Origin: Bradyrhizobium sp. dw_411
Lineage (GTDB): Bacteria > Pseudomonadota > Alphaproteobacteria > Rhizobiales > Xanthobacteraceae
NCBI RefSeq assembly: GCF_018449695.1
Contig: NZ_JAAVUY010000012.1
Location: 124,001-188,000 of the forward strand
Reading direction: 5' to 3'
DNA: 64,000 nucleotides
In this document: one piece after another, positions 7,522-16,310 of the stretch
Layout: the number at the start of each line of letters is the position of its first letter
Numbering within the stretch: position 1 is the stretch's first letter
Notes under the pieces: model-generated
The model's database searches: none
Seen by the model: the letters and a program-made list of their open reading frames with translations, nothing else
Told to the model about the DNA's origin: nothing
Position numbers and translations under genes: made by a program

Positions 7522-9417
7522 TCAAGCCTTCCGCGTGCGCTTGGCGGCGATCGAATAGGGCGGATACCATTCCGAGGCGGCGCCGACACCGGCGCGGTCG
7601 ACGATGATATCGAGCAAATAGGGTCGGCCTTCGATGTTGGCGCGCTTGGCGCGGGCGAGGTGCTCCTGGATCTTCGAGGGATCGGTGACCGTCTCGCCCT
7701 CGACACCATAGGCCGCGGCGGATTTGGCAAAATCCACATCGGGACTGCCATTGTAGCAGGTCATGTCCTTGCCGGAATTGAACTGCTGCGGGCCGGTAAA
7801 ACTCCAGATCCGGTTGCGCTCGTTGTTGTAGCTGCGGTTGTTGACCACGAGGTTGGTGATCGGCGCCTTGTAGCGCGCTTGGCTCCACAGCGGCTGCGGG
7901 CCGCCGAACATCGCGCTGCCGTCTCCCATCGCGGAGACAACAGGGCGGTTGGGCCGGGCTAGCTGCGCGCCCATTGCGGCTGCCTGCGCCCAGCCAAGGA
8001 TATTGGCCGTCGTGGAGTAGAACGCCTTGTCGGTGCCGCCGAAATTCATCACGGAATCCATGATGCGGCCCGACTCGCAATCGGTGACGAAGATCGTCTC
8101 TTTGTCGAGGAAGTTTTCGAGTTCGATGCCCAGGCGTTCCATGGTGATGGACGAATTGTTGTCGACATTTTTCACGATATCGGCGCGCAACTTGGCGGTG
8201 CTCGCGGTGTAGGCGCGGGTGCGGGCGGAGCGCGCGTCGGCGATCTGCTTCAGGCGCTCGGCAGTGGCCATGCTTTTGACGGCCGCGATGATGTCGGCGA
8301 GGCCGAGCTTGATGTTGGCGACGATGGGCATGTCGATCGGCCACGAACGCGCCAGACCGGTCGGGTCGTTTCGCATGGAAATGGTAATGGCGTTCGGCAT
8401 GCGCTGTTCGCCGACCTGACTGCCAATATTGAAGTGAACGTCGACGGGGCTGGAGAAGTGCCCGCCGGGGACGAAATAGCCGACGAATTGTGGGTCGCGG
8501 GTCGGATAAGGTTTGGACCAGTTGCCGAGCGAGCCGCCGACGGTAGTCACCGGAATCCCCAGCAAATTGGCGAGTTCAACCACTTCGGCTTCCGCCTGGC
8601 ACAGCGTGACTTCGTCGCCGGCTGTGATCAGCGGATTGCGCGCCTCGATCAGTTGTTTGGCGATCGCCTCGACATCGTCGCGGTCGGGACGGAACTTCAT
8701 CGCCACGTTGAACAGGCGGCCATCGTAAACATCGGCGGTGACGGTTGCGCGCAACAGATCGTCGGGGATCGAGAGAAACACCGGGCCGGTCGGTGGCGTG
8801 TTGCCGAATTTGATGACGCGCCTTGTCACGTCGGCGATCCCGGCCGCGCTCTCGGCCACCCAGAACGATTTGGTGATCGGCGTGACCATCGGCTCCTGGT
8901 GGTCGTAGTCCTGCGGATAGTCGCGCCCGGTGGTTTCGGTGCTGAACGCCGCGACGGTGAGCAGCACGGGGATATGGTCTTTCCAGCTATTGACCAGTTG
9001 CGTCATGCCGCTGGGAAGGCCGACATTGGCGATCTGGGCCACGCCGATCTTGCCGGAGACGCGGGCATAACCGTCGGCCATCGCGACAACGGCGCCTTCC
9101 TGGACGCCCTTGATGAGTTGGATCTCGGGCATGTCGACCAGCGCATCGTAGATCGGCGCGTCGCCGGTCGATGGATTGAAGAAGATGAATTCCGTGCCGG
9201 CGGCCTTGAGCTGTTCGATATAGAGCTTGCCGCCAGTGCCGGTCACCTGGCGGATGCCCCCGCCGCCGGTGGCTGATTGAGCCATCGCGGGGCTTGGTGA
9301 TAACGACTCGACGATTGTTTTGGCCGCGGCAGCGGTCAGCCCGGCGGCGCCGAGGCCGCGCATCAGACCGCGCCGTGAAATGCCATTGTTAAGGTATTGC
9401 CGAACGAGCTCCTTCAT
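7522..9417 (-). CDS. Tat-exported thiamine diphosphate-dependent enzyme (acetolactate synthase / benzoylformate decarboxylase superfamily)
   Basis: A 631-residue enzyme with the three-domain fold of thiamine diphosphate decarboxylases and oxidases. The activating glutamate is at residue 107 (G-V-Q-E-G-A-V-V-A-M-A-D-G-Y-A) and the cofactor motif reads M-G-D-G-S-A-M-F-G-G, followed by V-V-N-N-R-S-Y-N-N-E. Ahead of the catalytic part are about 46 extra residues forming a twin-arginine signal: S-R-R-G-L-M at 14-19, an Ala/Leu/Gly-rich stretch and a likely cleavage after A-M-A. Start ATG 9417 has GGGAG nearby. With the diheme cytochrome c gene directly behind it, this looks like a periplasmic 2-oxo acid decarboxylase or oxidase; the substrate is unknown. 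Confidence 0.85.
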   Translation of the reverse strand: MKELVRQYLNNGISRRGLMRGLGAAGLTAAAAKTIVESLSPSPAMAQSATGGGGIRQVTGTGGKLYIEQLKAAGTEFIFFNPSTGDAPIYDALVDMPEIQLIKGVQEGAVVAMADGYARVSGKIGVAQIANVGLPSGMTQLVNSWKDHIPVLLTVAAFSTETTGRDYPQDYDHQEPMVTPITKSFWVAESAAGIADVTRRVIKFGNTPPTGPVFLSIPDDLLRATVTADVYDGRLFNVAMKFRPDRDDVEAIAKQLIEARNPLITAGDEVTLCQAEAEVVELANLLGIPVTTVGGSLGNWSKPYPTRDPQFVGYFVPGGHFSSPVDVHFNIGSQVGEQRMPNAITISMRNDPTGLARSWPIDMPIVANIKLGLADIIAAVKSMATAERLKQIADARSARTRAYTASTAKLRADIVKNVDNNSSITMERLGIELENFLDKETIFVTDCESGRIMDSVMNFGGTDKAFYSTTANILGWAQAAAMGAQLARPNRPVVSAMGDGSAMFGGPQPLWSQARYKAPITNLVVNNRSYNNERNRIWSFTGPQQFNSGKDMTCYNGSPDVDFAKSAAAYGVEGETVTDPSKIQEHLARAKRANIEGRPYLLDIIVDRAGVGAASEWYPPYSIAAKRTRKA

Positions 9418-9807
9418 CGTCGTTCTCCCGCAGGTCCGATCTGGTGTCGGCTTTTTTGACGTGACGCTGGCGCGTGCTTTTAGCTGTGCTCGTCAGGTTA
9501 GCGCAGCGTGATTGAATATCAAGCGCTTCGTGCGGGCTGCCTAAGGTCTTCGCCCGCTCCAATCTTTAAGGACCTGGCGCGAGGGACGGCTCCTTTTTGA
9601 TGGTCTCATTTTATCTCGACGCCGCGCTCAATCTTGGTCTCCATCCGCGAGAATTTTATATCGTAACCCTAAAATCGCTTTGATTTGATGGCAACTGAAG
9701 GTTGGCTTTTCTCTTACGACTGAAAGCCGGGTTGATCGCCGGGCCCTGCCGAGCGGGTACAAAAGCTCAGGGGTGCTTTGTCCGGGGTTTCAAAAGGGAG
9801 CGCTGTC
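9418..9807. other. Intergenic region between divergent genes
   Basis: About 390 bases, markedly less GC-rich than its surroundings, separating the divergent Tat-exported enzyme and HAF-repeat genes. It should hold both promoters. No gene or clear operator was found. A Shine-Dalgarno sequence, AAAGGGAG, sits just before the start at 9808. Confidence 0.5.
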
Positions 9808-12327
9808 ATGCCTGCTTATTCGTACACCAACATCGGCTATCCCTTCGGCCTCGACACCAATGCACAAGCCATCAACGATACCGGCCAGATCGCCGGATAC
9901 TATTACGACGGCAGCGGCAGCGTGCACGGGTTCCTCTACAGCGGCGGCACTTACACCGCCATCGATGATCCCCTCGGCGTCGGCTCAACCACAGCAGTAG
10001 GCATCAATGCCTTTGGCCAGATCATAGGAGCATACAGCAACAGCAGCGGTGTCGAGCTTGGGTTCCTCTACAATGGCGGTACTTACACCACAATCGATGA
10101 TCCAGTTGCTGCCAACGGCACTTCTCCAACGAGAATCAACGACACCGGCCAGATCATCGGGGAGTACTACGACAGCAGTTACGTCGCGCACGGGTTCCTC
10201 TACAGCGGAGGTACTTACACCACCATCGACGATCCATTCGCCACCACCGGCACTTTTCTTTCGAGCATCAACACCTCGGGCCAGATCGCGGGATACTATT
10301 TCGATGCCGCGGGTAATTCACACGGCTTCCTCTACAGCCACGGCAGTTTCACCGCTATCGACGATCCGTTCGCCACTACGACTTTTCCAACGGGCATCAA
10401 CGCCTCAGGTCAGATCACAGGGGAATACCGGGTCGGGAGTGTAGCCCACAGCTTCCTCTATAGCGGCGGCACTTACACCACCATCGACGATCCCCTGGGC
10501 GTCGCAACCTATGCACAAGCCATCAACAACAACGGCCAGATCGCCGGGTGGTACGCCGACAGCAGCGGCGTCGCGCACGGCTTCCTCTACAGCGGAGGCA
10601 CTTACACCACTATCGACGATCCGCTCGCCACTCCGGGTGGCGGCACTTATACATTTACTATCAACGACTCTGGCCAGCTCGAAGGATTTTACCAGGACGG
10701 CAGCGGCATAAGCCACGCCTTTTTCGCTACTCCGATCCCAAATCCCGTAATTATCGATGTGACGAATCCCGACGGCGGAACGACCGTCAATGGGGCAACC
10801 GGGGGCACGGTCCTTGTCGGTGGCAACGGCACGATGGGAGCCGACGATCTCATCATAATCTCGAACGGCGTCGTGAACATGGCAAACGACGCCCATGCGG
10901 ATGTCCTGGGAGGCAACAACTCGATCACCGTCGGACAGGGTGACGAGATTGGCATCGAGGGCGGCAGCAACGATACGATCACGATCGCGAGCGGCAGTTA
11001 TCTCTGGCTCAACGACGGAAGCGGCCACGTCGTGAATGGCGCGACCGGCGATACTTTCACCATCGGCGGTAACGGCCAGTCGGAAAACGCTGACGTCATC
11101 AATGCGTCGAACAGTTCGTTCCTCATCGAGGCAAATACGAATGTCACCATACATGGCAGCAACAATACGGGAAGCGGTGCGGCGAATGACACGATCGATG
11201 TGACAGGCGGAGCTGACAATGATCTGCAGATCACCGGCAGCGGCACCGATGTCAGCCTCAATGACAATGGCGGCGATATTATTGTGGCAGTCGCTGGCAC
11301 GACAATTGCCGTTGCCGGAAACGGCATGTCCGGTGCCGATGATGTTCTGGTGATGTCTGGCGGCGCCGTTACCGTAGCAAATAACGCCCATGCGGACATC
11401 ATAGGTGGAAGCGACGTCCTTGCCGTCGGACAACATGACACGATTGGCGTTCAGGGCGGCAATAACAATGCCATCACCATGGGGAGCGGCAGCGAACTCT
11501 GGCTCAACAGCGGCAATGGCGACACGGTTGCCGCATCCGGATCGGTTATCCTCATTGCCGCTGGCGTCACCAACACCAGTATCTCGGGTACCGGCGATAC
11601 AATTAAGGCCGCTAACGGAGATATCTTCAATCTGACAGGCTCGAACGACTCCATCAGCGGGTCGTCCGATATCATCTATCTGAACGCCGGCACGACAAAT
11701 GTCGCGATCACGGGCGACAACGACACGATCCATATCCGCAGTGGCGACACCTATACGCTCAACGGATCAAACGACACGGTGGTGACGGATACAGTCACCA
11801 GCGTGACCAATGGCAGCACCGTTTTAAACTTCAATGCAACGACCAGCATCCTCGACCTTACCAGCCTTGCGTATAACTCCAGCGTCACGGCAACACCGAA
11901 CCTGAACTCCGGACACACCGCCGGCACGCTCGTGATCGCCGATCACGGTGTAACGGTGGATACCATCAACCTGACCAACATCACGAGTATTGGCAGTTTC
12001 ACGGTCAGAAGCGACGGGTCCGGCGGCACACTGCTGGTTGACCCTCTCGACGGAACGCCACAACCCGGTGCTTCAGCACCGCTGGTGTCAGTGTCTCACG
12101 GCGGCGATCGATTTGTGTTCACCGAGTTGGCGACCCCACATTCAAGCCCGCAGCATGTCGTACCGGATCAGGACGCTCACCCTACAGCCTTCGCCCAGGC
12201 GGCCGGGCTTGCGGGCATTGGTCAGTTCTTCCCTGAGGTACATGCTGCGGGCCCCGCAGCCCTCGCGGAGCCGCACATCCCGAACATGCATTCGCTTCAT
12301 GGACCCGATGGATTCCATCTGGTGTAA
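9808..12327 (+). CDS. HAF-repeat protein with C-terminal beta-strand repeats, probably secreted
   Basis: An 839-residue protein in two halves. Residues about 10-315 hold seven repeats of 42-46 residues built on H-G-F-L-Y-S-G-G-T-Y-T-T-I-D-D-P and I-N-x-x-G-Q-I-x-G-x-Y, the HAF repeat of probable extracellular proteins. The rest is rich in Gly, Asn, Asp, Ser and Thr with short beta-strand repeats (G-N-G-x-x-G-A-D-D, N-D-T-I), including two related blocks of roughly 190 residues. No N-terminal signal is seen; such proteins in rhizobia are often exported by type I secretion from an uncleaved C-terminal signal, which is inference here. Composition is more Asn/Thr-rich than its neighbours. Function unknown; adhesion or matrix is possible. 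Confidence 0.8.
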   Translation: MPAYSYTNIGYPFGLDTNAQAINDTGQIAGYYYDGSGSVHGFLYSGGTYTAIDDPLGVGSTTAVGINAFGQIIGAYSNSSGVELGFLYNGGTYTTIDDPVAANGTSPTRINDTGQIIGEYYDSSYVAHGFLYSGGTYTTIDDPFATTGTFLSSINTSGQIAGYYFDAAGNSHGFLYSHGSFTAIDDPFATTTFPTGINASGQITGEYRVGSVAHSFLYSGGTYTTIDDPLGVATYAQAINNNGQIAGWYADSSGVAHGFLYSGGTYTTIDDPLATPGGGTYTFTINDSGQLEGFYQDGSGISHAFFATPIPNPVIIDVTNPDGGTTVNGATGGTVLVGGNGTMGADDLIIISNGVVNMANDAHADVLGGNNSITVGQGDEIGIEGGSNDTITIASGSYLWLNDGSGHVVNGATGDTFTIGGNGQSENADVINASNSSFLIEANTNVTIHGSNNTGSGAANDTIDVTGGADNDLQITGSGTDVSLNDNGGDIIVAVAGTTIAVAGNGMSGADDVLVMSGGAVTVANNAHADIIGGSDVLAVGQHDTIGVQGGNNNAITMGSGSELWLNSGNGDTVAASGSVILIAAGVTNTSISGTGDTIKAANGDIFNLTGSNDSISGSSDIIYLNAGTTNVAITGDNDTIHIRSGDTYTLNGSNDTVVTDTVTSVTNGSTVLNFNATTSILDLTSLAYNSSVTATPNLNSGHTAGTLVIADHGVTVDTINLTNITSIGSFTVRSDGSGGTLLVDPLDGTPQPGASAPLVSVSHGGDRFVFTELATPHSSPQHVVPDQDAHPTAFAQAAGLAGIGQFFPEVHAAGPAALAEPHIPNMHSLHGPDGFHLV
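9928..10732 (+). repeat. Tandem repeat encoding HAF units
   Basis: Seven direct repeats of 126-138 bases inside the HAF protein gene. The most conserved part encodes G-F-L-Y-S-G-G-T-Y-T-T-I-D-D-P. High DNA similarity between units suggests recent duplication or homogenisation, and copy number could vary between strains. Confidence 0.85.
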
Positions 12328-12583
12328 GCGGACGCCATAACAAACAGGATGGGTAGCCATTACGCCATCCTAGCGGTCCTGAAGTCCTGCCATGCCCGTT
12401 AGTTTTCCGGTGCCAAAAAACGTCCAGCAAAAGATTCTGGCGCGTGCTAACTAATTGTTTTACAGACGTCCCCGGCTTATTGCGGAGCTCTTCACCCGCT
12501 CCAAAATCCAGAGCACCGAACTCTCGCCCCGACAGGGGAAAACGCGAAGGCGGATTGAAAGTACAAAACCTTTTCAATGGTTT

Positions 12584-12657
12584 GCGGGCGTAGTTCAATG
12601 GTAGAACGGCAGCTTCCCAAGCTGCATACGAGGGTTCGATTCCCTTCGCCCGCTCCA
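12584..12657 (+). tRNA. tRNA-Gly (anticodon CCC)
   Basis: Cloverleaf visible by eye: acceptor strands GCGGGCG and CGCCCGC, D-arm with GTTCAATGGTAGAAC, anticodon stem GCAGC/GCTGC around the loop TTCCCAA (anticodon CCC), T-arm AGGGT-TCGATTC-CCT, and an encoded CCA end. Confidence 0.95.
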
Positions 12658-12699
12658 ATCCTCTCCGAATTTCACACAGACCGAAGCCTATCTTTCGCC

Positions 12700-13046
12700 A
12701 CCGAACCCGCGTAGGGTTTTCGGGTCGAAAGACGATGGCGCTGAAACTCAGAGCGGACTGCGGGCAGACCCGGGGGCAGTACCCGGCGCCTCCACCTGAG
12801 CAGCCCCGAGCTTAAAGGTCTCATTGCGGTGAGATCGATTTTGCCGGAAGGCAAAATCCCGGGGGCTGCTGAGGCGGGGGCGAACCAGGATCGATGGTCG
12901 CGAAGAAGGTCTGAATTGTTCCCGGCATGATACCGCCGTTATCGGGTCAAAAACCTAAATGCAAACGATAACGTTGCATTGAACGAAGTGCGCCTCGCGG
13001 CGTAACCTGTTCGGGGTCCGGAGCACCTGGCAACAGAAGCTTCATT
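12700..13046 (+). ncRNA. ssrA: Two-piece (circularly permuted) tmRNA
   Basis: The permuted order of alphaproteobacterial tmRNA is visible. First comes the acceptor piece with a T-arm-like CCGGG-GGCAGTA-CCCGG and a 3' strand CGCCTCC plus ACC ending at 12796. Then an intervening loop that is cut out. Then the coding piece from 12876, whose GGGGGCG pairs with CGCCTCC and gives the G3-U70 wobble that marks alanine charging. The tag frame at 12961-13005 reads ANDNVALNEVRLAA and a TAA stop, with the usual A-N-D-N beginning and A-A end. The molecule rescues stalled ribosomes. The 5' edge is approximate; the 3' edge is set by the terminator. Confidence 0.9.
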
Positions 13047-13082
13047 GCCGCGTCAACCCTCGGGTTGGCGCGGCTTTGTTTT
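13047..13082 (+). terminator. Rho-independent terminator of ssrA
   Basis: Hairpin GCCGCG..AACCC / GGGTT..CGCGGC with a short TC loop, followed by TTTGTTTT. It lies directly after the tmRNA coding piece. Confidence 0.8.
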
Positions 13083-13108
13083 GCGGGGATCTACTCGATC
13101 TAGAAGCG

Positions 13109-13260
13109 GGCTTTTTCACCTCTCCCGCTTGCGGGGGAGGTCGACGTGCTCGGAGCGCAATTGCGCTCCAGAGCGCGGCGGGTGGGGGAAGTCTATCGAC
13201 GAGCACGCCTGCTGAAGCTCCCCCACCCCGGCCCTCCCCCGCACGCGGGAGAGGGGGCGC
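13109..13260. repeat. Dispersed palindromic repeat (copy 2, inverted)
   Basis: Reverse-orientation relative of the element at 6820-6970: CTCCCGCTTGCGGGGGAG, the palindrome GGAGCGCAATTGCGCTCC (13156-13173 approximately), GCGGGTGGGGGAAG and a closing CCTCCCCCGCACGCGGGAG. Confidence 0.85.
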
Positions 13261-13276
13261 ATCTGTTTTCGCCGCG

Positions 13277-13627
13277 TTACTTCGCCGCGATGACCATGAT
13301 CTCGACAGTGTTTTTCGGCGAGGCCAACTTGGCTTCGACGGTGGCGCGGGCCGGGGTATTTCCGGCGGATACCCAGGGTTCCCACACCGCATTCATCTCG
13401 GCGAAGGTGCCGATGTCGGAGAGGTAAATCGTGGTCGACAGCAGCTTCGACTTGTCGCTGCCGGCTTTCGCCAGGTGGCCGTCGATGATGCTAAGAATTT
13501 CCTGAGTCTGCTTGGTGACGCTTTCACCGGCGGTCTTGCTGGCGACGACGCCGGCGAGATAGACGGTGTCGCCGTGGACCACGGCCTGGCTCATGCGCGG
13601 GCCGGTTTCGAAACGCTGTATAGTCAT
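13277..13627 (-). CDS. RidA/YjgF/Rid family protein
   Basis: A 116-residue protein of the Rid family, small trimeric enzymes that hydrolyse reactive enamines and imines. Family pattern is clear: V-V-H-G-D-T-V-Y-L-A-G-V-V near the start, Q-T-Q-E-I-L-S-I-I-D-G-H-L in the middle helix and P-A-R-A-T-V-E-A-K-L-A near the end. The arginine of R-A-T-V-E is where RidA binds its substrate carboxylate, but the C-V-E signature of archetypal RidA is T-V-E here, so it may belong to another Rid subgroup. ATG 13627 has GGGAGAA upstream. It ends just after repeat copy 2. Confidence 0.88.
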   Translation of the reverse strand: MTIQRFETGPRMSQAVVHGDTVYLAGVVASKTAGESVTKQTQEILSIIDGHLAKAGSDKSKLLSTTIYLSDIGTFAEMNAVWEPWVSAGNTPARATVEAKLASPKNTVEIMVIAAK

Positions 13628-13723
13628 GTTGTTCTCCCGATTGGTTTCGCCGCCTGCTTAGCGCGCGGACGCGTATTGCGCCACAGGGTTTTCATACCAT
13701 CGCAGCCATGCGGACGTATGGGT

Positions 13724-15379
13724 TTAGCTCGCCTTCGCCGCCGCGCGCCCGGCGTTGCGGCCGGAGAACAGACAGCCGCCGAGAAATGTCCCCTCCAGCG
13801 AGCGATAGCCGTGCACGCCGCCGCCGCCGAAACCGGCGGCTTCACCGGCCGCATAAAGCCCCGGGATGATCTGGCCGTCCTGGCCGAACACGTGGGAGTC
13901 GAGATCGGTCTCGAAACCGCCCAGCGTCTTGCGCGTGAGGATATTGAGTTTGACCGCGATCAGCGGGCCGTGGGCGGGATCGAGAATCCGGTGCGGCTTT
14001 GCGGTGCGGATCAGCCGGTCGCCGATATAGCGCCGCGCATTGTGGATGTTCATCACCTGCGTATCCTTGACGTAGGGATTTTCGATCTCGCGGTCGCGCG
14101 CCTCGATCTGCGCCTTGACGTATTCGGTCTTCAGCATGCCATCGCCGGCCAGCGCGTTCATCGCGCTGACGAGGTCCGCAATATTGTCGCGCACGATGAA
14201 ATCGGCGCCGTGTTGCTTGAAGGCTTCGACCGGGGCCGGGGCGCCCTTGTTGGTCGCGCGCCGCGCCGTCATCATCCAGCTCTTGCCGGTGAGATCGGGG
14301 TTCTGCTCCGAGCCCGAGAGCGCGAATTCCTTCTTGATGATGCTTTGCGTGAGCACGAACCAGGAATAATCGTAGCCGGTCGACTGGATATATTGCAGTT
14401 GCCCGAGTGTGTCGGAGCCGGGAAACAGCGGCGAGGGCAGCCGCTTGCCTGACGCGTCGAACCACATCGACGACGGCCCGGGCAGGATGCGAATGCCGTG
14501 GCGCGGCCAGATCGGCGACCAGTTCCTTATGCCCTCGACATAATGCCACATCCGGTCGCGGTTGATCAGCCGCGCGCCGGCGGCCTCTGTAATGCCGATC
14601 ATGCGGCCGTCGACATGTTCGGGCACGCCGGAGATCATATGCGCGGGTGCATCGCCCAGACGCTTGGGCCAGTTCTGCCGGACCAGATCGTGATTGCCGC
14701 CGATGCCGCCGGAGGCGACGATTACGGCCTGGGCGCGCAGCGCGAAATCGCCGACAACCTTGCGCGAACTGCTCTGGCCGCGCGCGACAGTATCAGGCTC
14801 GAGGATCGAGCCGCTGACGCCATCAACAGTACCGTTGGTGATGCTGAGCGCATCGACGCGGTGGCGGAATTTGAAACTCAGCATGCCCGCGGTTTGCGCT
14901 TCGCGCGCGCGCCGCTCGAACGGTTCGACAATGCCGGGGCCGGTGCCCCAGGTGACATGAAACCGTGGCACGGAATTTCCGTGGCCCATCGCATCATAAC
15001 CGCCGCGCTCGGCCCAGCCGATCACTGGAAAAATCCGGTGGCCCATCGCCCGCAGCCATCCGCGTTTCTCGCCTGCCGCAAACGCCACATAGGCTTGCGC
15101 CCAGCGTCTTGGCCATGCATCTTCGTCGCGGTCGAAGCTGGCCGATCCGTTCCAGTCCTGCATCGCGAGATCGTAACTGTCGCGGATGCCGAGCCTCCTC
15201 TGTTCGGGGGAGTCCACCAGAAACAATCCGCCGAACGACCAGAAGGCCTGGCCGCCAAGGTTTTGTTCGCCTTCCTGATCGACCACGATGACGCGCTTGC
15301 CGGCGTCGGCGATTTCCGTCGCGGCAACCAGCCCCGCAAGGCCGCCGCCGACGACAATGACGTCAGCTTCATCAGCCAT
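13724..15379 (-). CDS. FAD-binding dehydrogenase (fumarate reductase / KstD-like flavoprotein)
   Basis: A 551-residue flavoprotein. The N-terminal dinucleotide fold is V-I-V-V-G-G-G-L-A-G-L-V-A-A (residues 7-20) with V-V-D-Q-E at the end of the second strand. The FAD_binding_2 pattern continues with L-G-G-Q-A-F-W-S-F-G-G-L, a second FAD contact I-V-A-S-G-G-I-G-G-N and a C-terminal G-L-Y-A-A-G-E-A-A-G-F-G-G-G-G. The overall form matches the group annotated as putative FAD-binding dehydrogenases related to 3-ketosteroid dehydrogenase. I start at ATG 15379 because GGGAGA lies just upstream; 22 further residues are open. Substrate unknown. It runs toward the RidA gene with about 100 bases between them. 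Confidence 0.85.
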   Translation of the reverse strand: MADEADVIVVGGGLAGLVAATEIADAGKRVIVVDQEGEQNLGGQAFWSFGGLFLVDSPEQRRLGIRDSYDLAMQDWNGSASFDRDEDAWPRRWAQAYVAFAAGEKRGWLRAMGHRIFPVIGWAERGGYDAMGHGNSVPRFHVTWGTGPGIVEPFERRAREAQTAGMLSFKFRHRVDALSITNGTVDGVSGSILEPDTVARGQSSSRKVVGDFALRAQAVIVASGGIGGNHDLVRQNWPKRLGDAPAHMISGVPEHVDGRMIGITEAAGARLINRDRMWHYVEGIRNWSPIWPRHGIRILPGPSSMWFDASGKRLPSPLFPGSDTLGQLQYIQSTGYDYSWFVLTQSIIKKEFALSGSEQNPDLTGKSWMMTARRATNKGAPAPVEAFKQHGADFIVRDNIADLVSAMNALAGDGMLKTEYVKAQIEARDREIENPYVKDTQVMNIHNARRYIGDRLIRTAKPHRILDPAHGPLIAVKLNILTRKTLGGFETDLDSHVFGQDGQIIPGLYAAGEAAGFGGGGVHGYRSLEGTFLGGCLFSGRNAGRAAAKAS

Positions 15380-15693
15380 TACGTCTCCCTTGGCCTGCCC
15401 CTTGGTCTTTCCCCGGATTCTTACGGATGATTGAAGCGGCGACATCCGAAGCGGTCAACGGTAAACCATCTCTTAAATGGCGCGTTGCGGCCGCCGCGCC
15501 CGGAATGTTCCAGTTTGGGACCACCCGCGGCTCAAGTGAAGCCGGCCGGCAACACTTGATTTGAATCTGATTTGAGGCACCTTTGGCATCTGGACAAAAT
15601 GGCGGTCTCGCAACACGCTGGTGACACTCTCAAGACGACAGGATTCGCTAGAAGATCAGATTCGGGTTCGACAGGTTCAAACTGGGGCTGAAT
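15380..15693. other. Intergenic region between divergent genes
   Basis: About 314 bases between the FAD dehydrogenase and the ClpP-like exported protein. No gene, repeat or convincing operator recognised; promoters of both genes should be here. Confidence 0.5.
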
Positions 15694-16152
15694 ATGAAGT
15701 TCATGACGGGTTTGCTGACGGCCGTTCTCCTCCTGGCAGGCGTGGCGGCGAGCCATGCGACGGTTCGCATCGGCGAAGACCGTGGCGGCCGTATCGGCAC
15801 CTACGTGGACAAGTATCAGGACATGCGCAGCTCCGGCGAGACCGTCATCATCGATGGCCTGTGCGCTTCGGCCTGCACCATCGTTCTCGGCGCGATCCCG
15901 CACGACAAGATCTGCGTGACGGCGCATGCCAGCCTCGGGTTCCACGCGGCCTGGGACTTCGGCGATGACGGCCGTGCCATCACCAATCCCGAAGCCACCC
16001 AGATGCTGTATTCGATGTATCCCTCGCAGGTGAAACGCTGGATCGTCTCGCGTGGCGGTCTGACGCCGCACATGATTTTCCTGCGCGGCAAGGAACTGGC
16101 CAGCATGTACCGCCCCTGTTACATGGACGCCCGAGCGCAATCCCCCCGCTGA
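15694..16152 (+). CDS. Small exported ClpP/crotonase-fold-like protein
   Basis: A 152-residue protein with a signal peptide (M-K-F-M-T-G-L-L-T-A-V-L-L-L-A-G, cleavage near A-S-H-A). The mature part has V-I-I-D-G-L-C-A-S-A-C-T-I-V-L-G followed by A-S-L-G-F-H-A-A. The same C-A-S-A-C then x-G-x-H pattern occurs in the larger membrane-anchored protein at 40200-41024, which in turn resembles periplasmic ClpP-like proteins (COG3904). The serine would be the nucleophile in that fold. Two further cysteines could form a disulfide. Function not established; family placement is moderate. Confidence 0.7.
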   Translation: MKFMTGLLTAVLLLAGVAASHATVRIGEDRGGRIGTYVDKYQDMRSSGETVIIDGLCASACTIVLGAIPHDKICVTAHASLGFHAAWDFGDDGRAITNPEATQMLYSMYPSQVKRWIVSRGGLTPHMIFLRGKELASMYRPCYMDARAQSPR

Positions 16153-16310
16153 ATCCTGCAATTCACATCAGCATGACGTGATCGCCATAGCGGTCCGGGA
16201 GTGGCCGGGATGCTTGCCCGGCCCTGCGACTGGCTCTATCTGAATGAGGTAATCCGGTGAGCGGCGGCTTTTGGCCGTCTCCCCGTTTCAGTTGATTCAG
16301 CCGGTCGCCA

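Noticed and set aside
6986-8344. A long minus-strand frame joining the cytochrome c gene to upstream sequence
   Set aside because: Only the part from 7519 downward is cytochrome; the upstream part is an out-of-phase reading of the thiamine diphosphate enzyme gene, not a fusion.
9928-10732. Regular repeats considered as a CRISPR array
   Set aside because: The units are in-frame, over 120 bases long and encode HAF repeats; no constant repeat with unique spacers and no cas genes.
12182-12658. Minus-strand frame starting M-E-R-A-K-G-I-E-P-S-Y-A-A-W-E
   Set aside because: It is the antisense translation of tRNA-Gly, a well-known false protein in databases.
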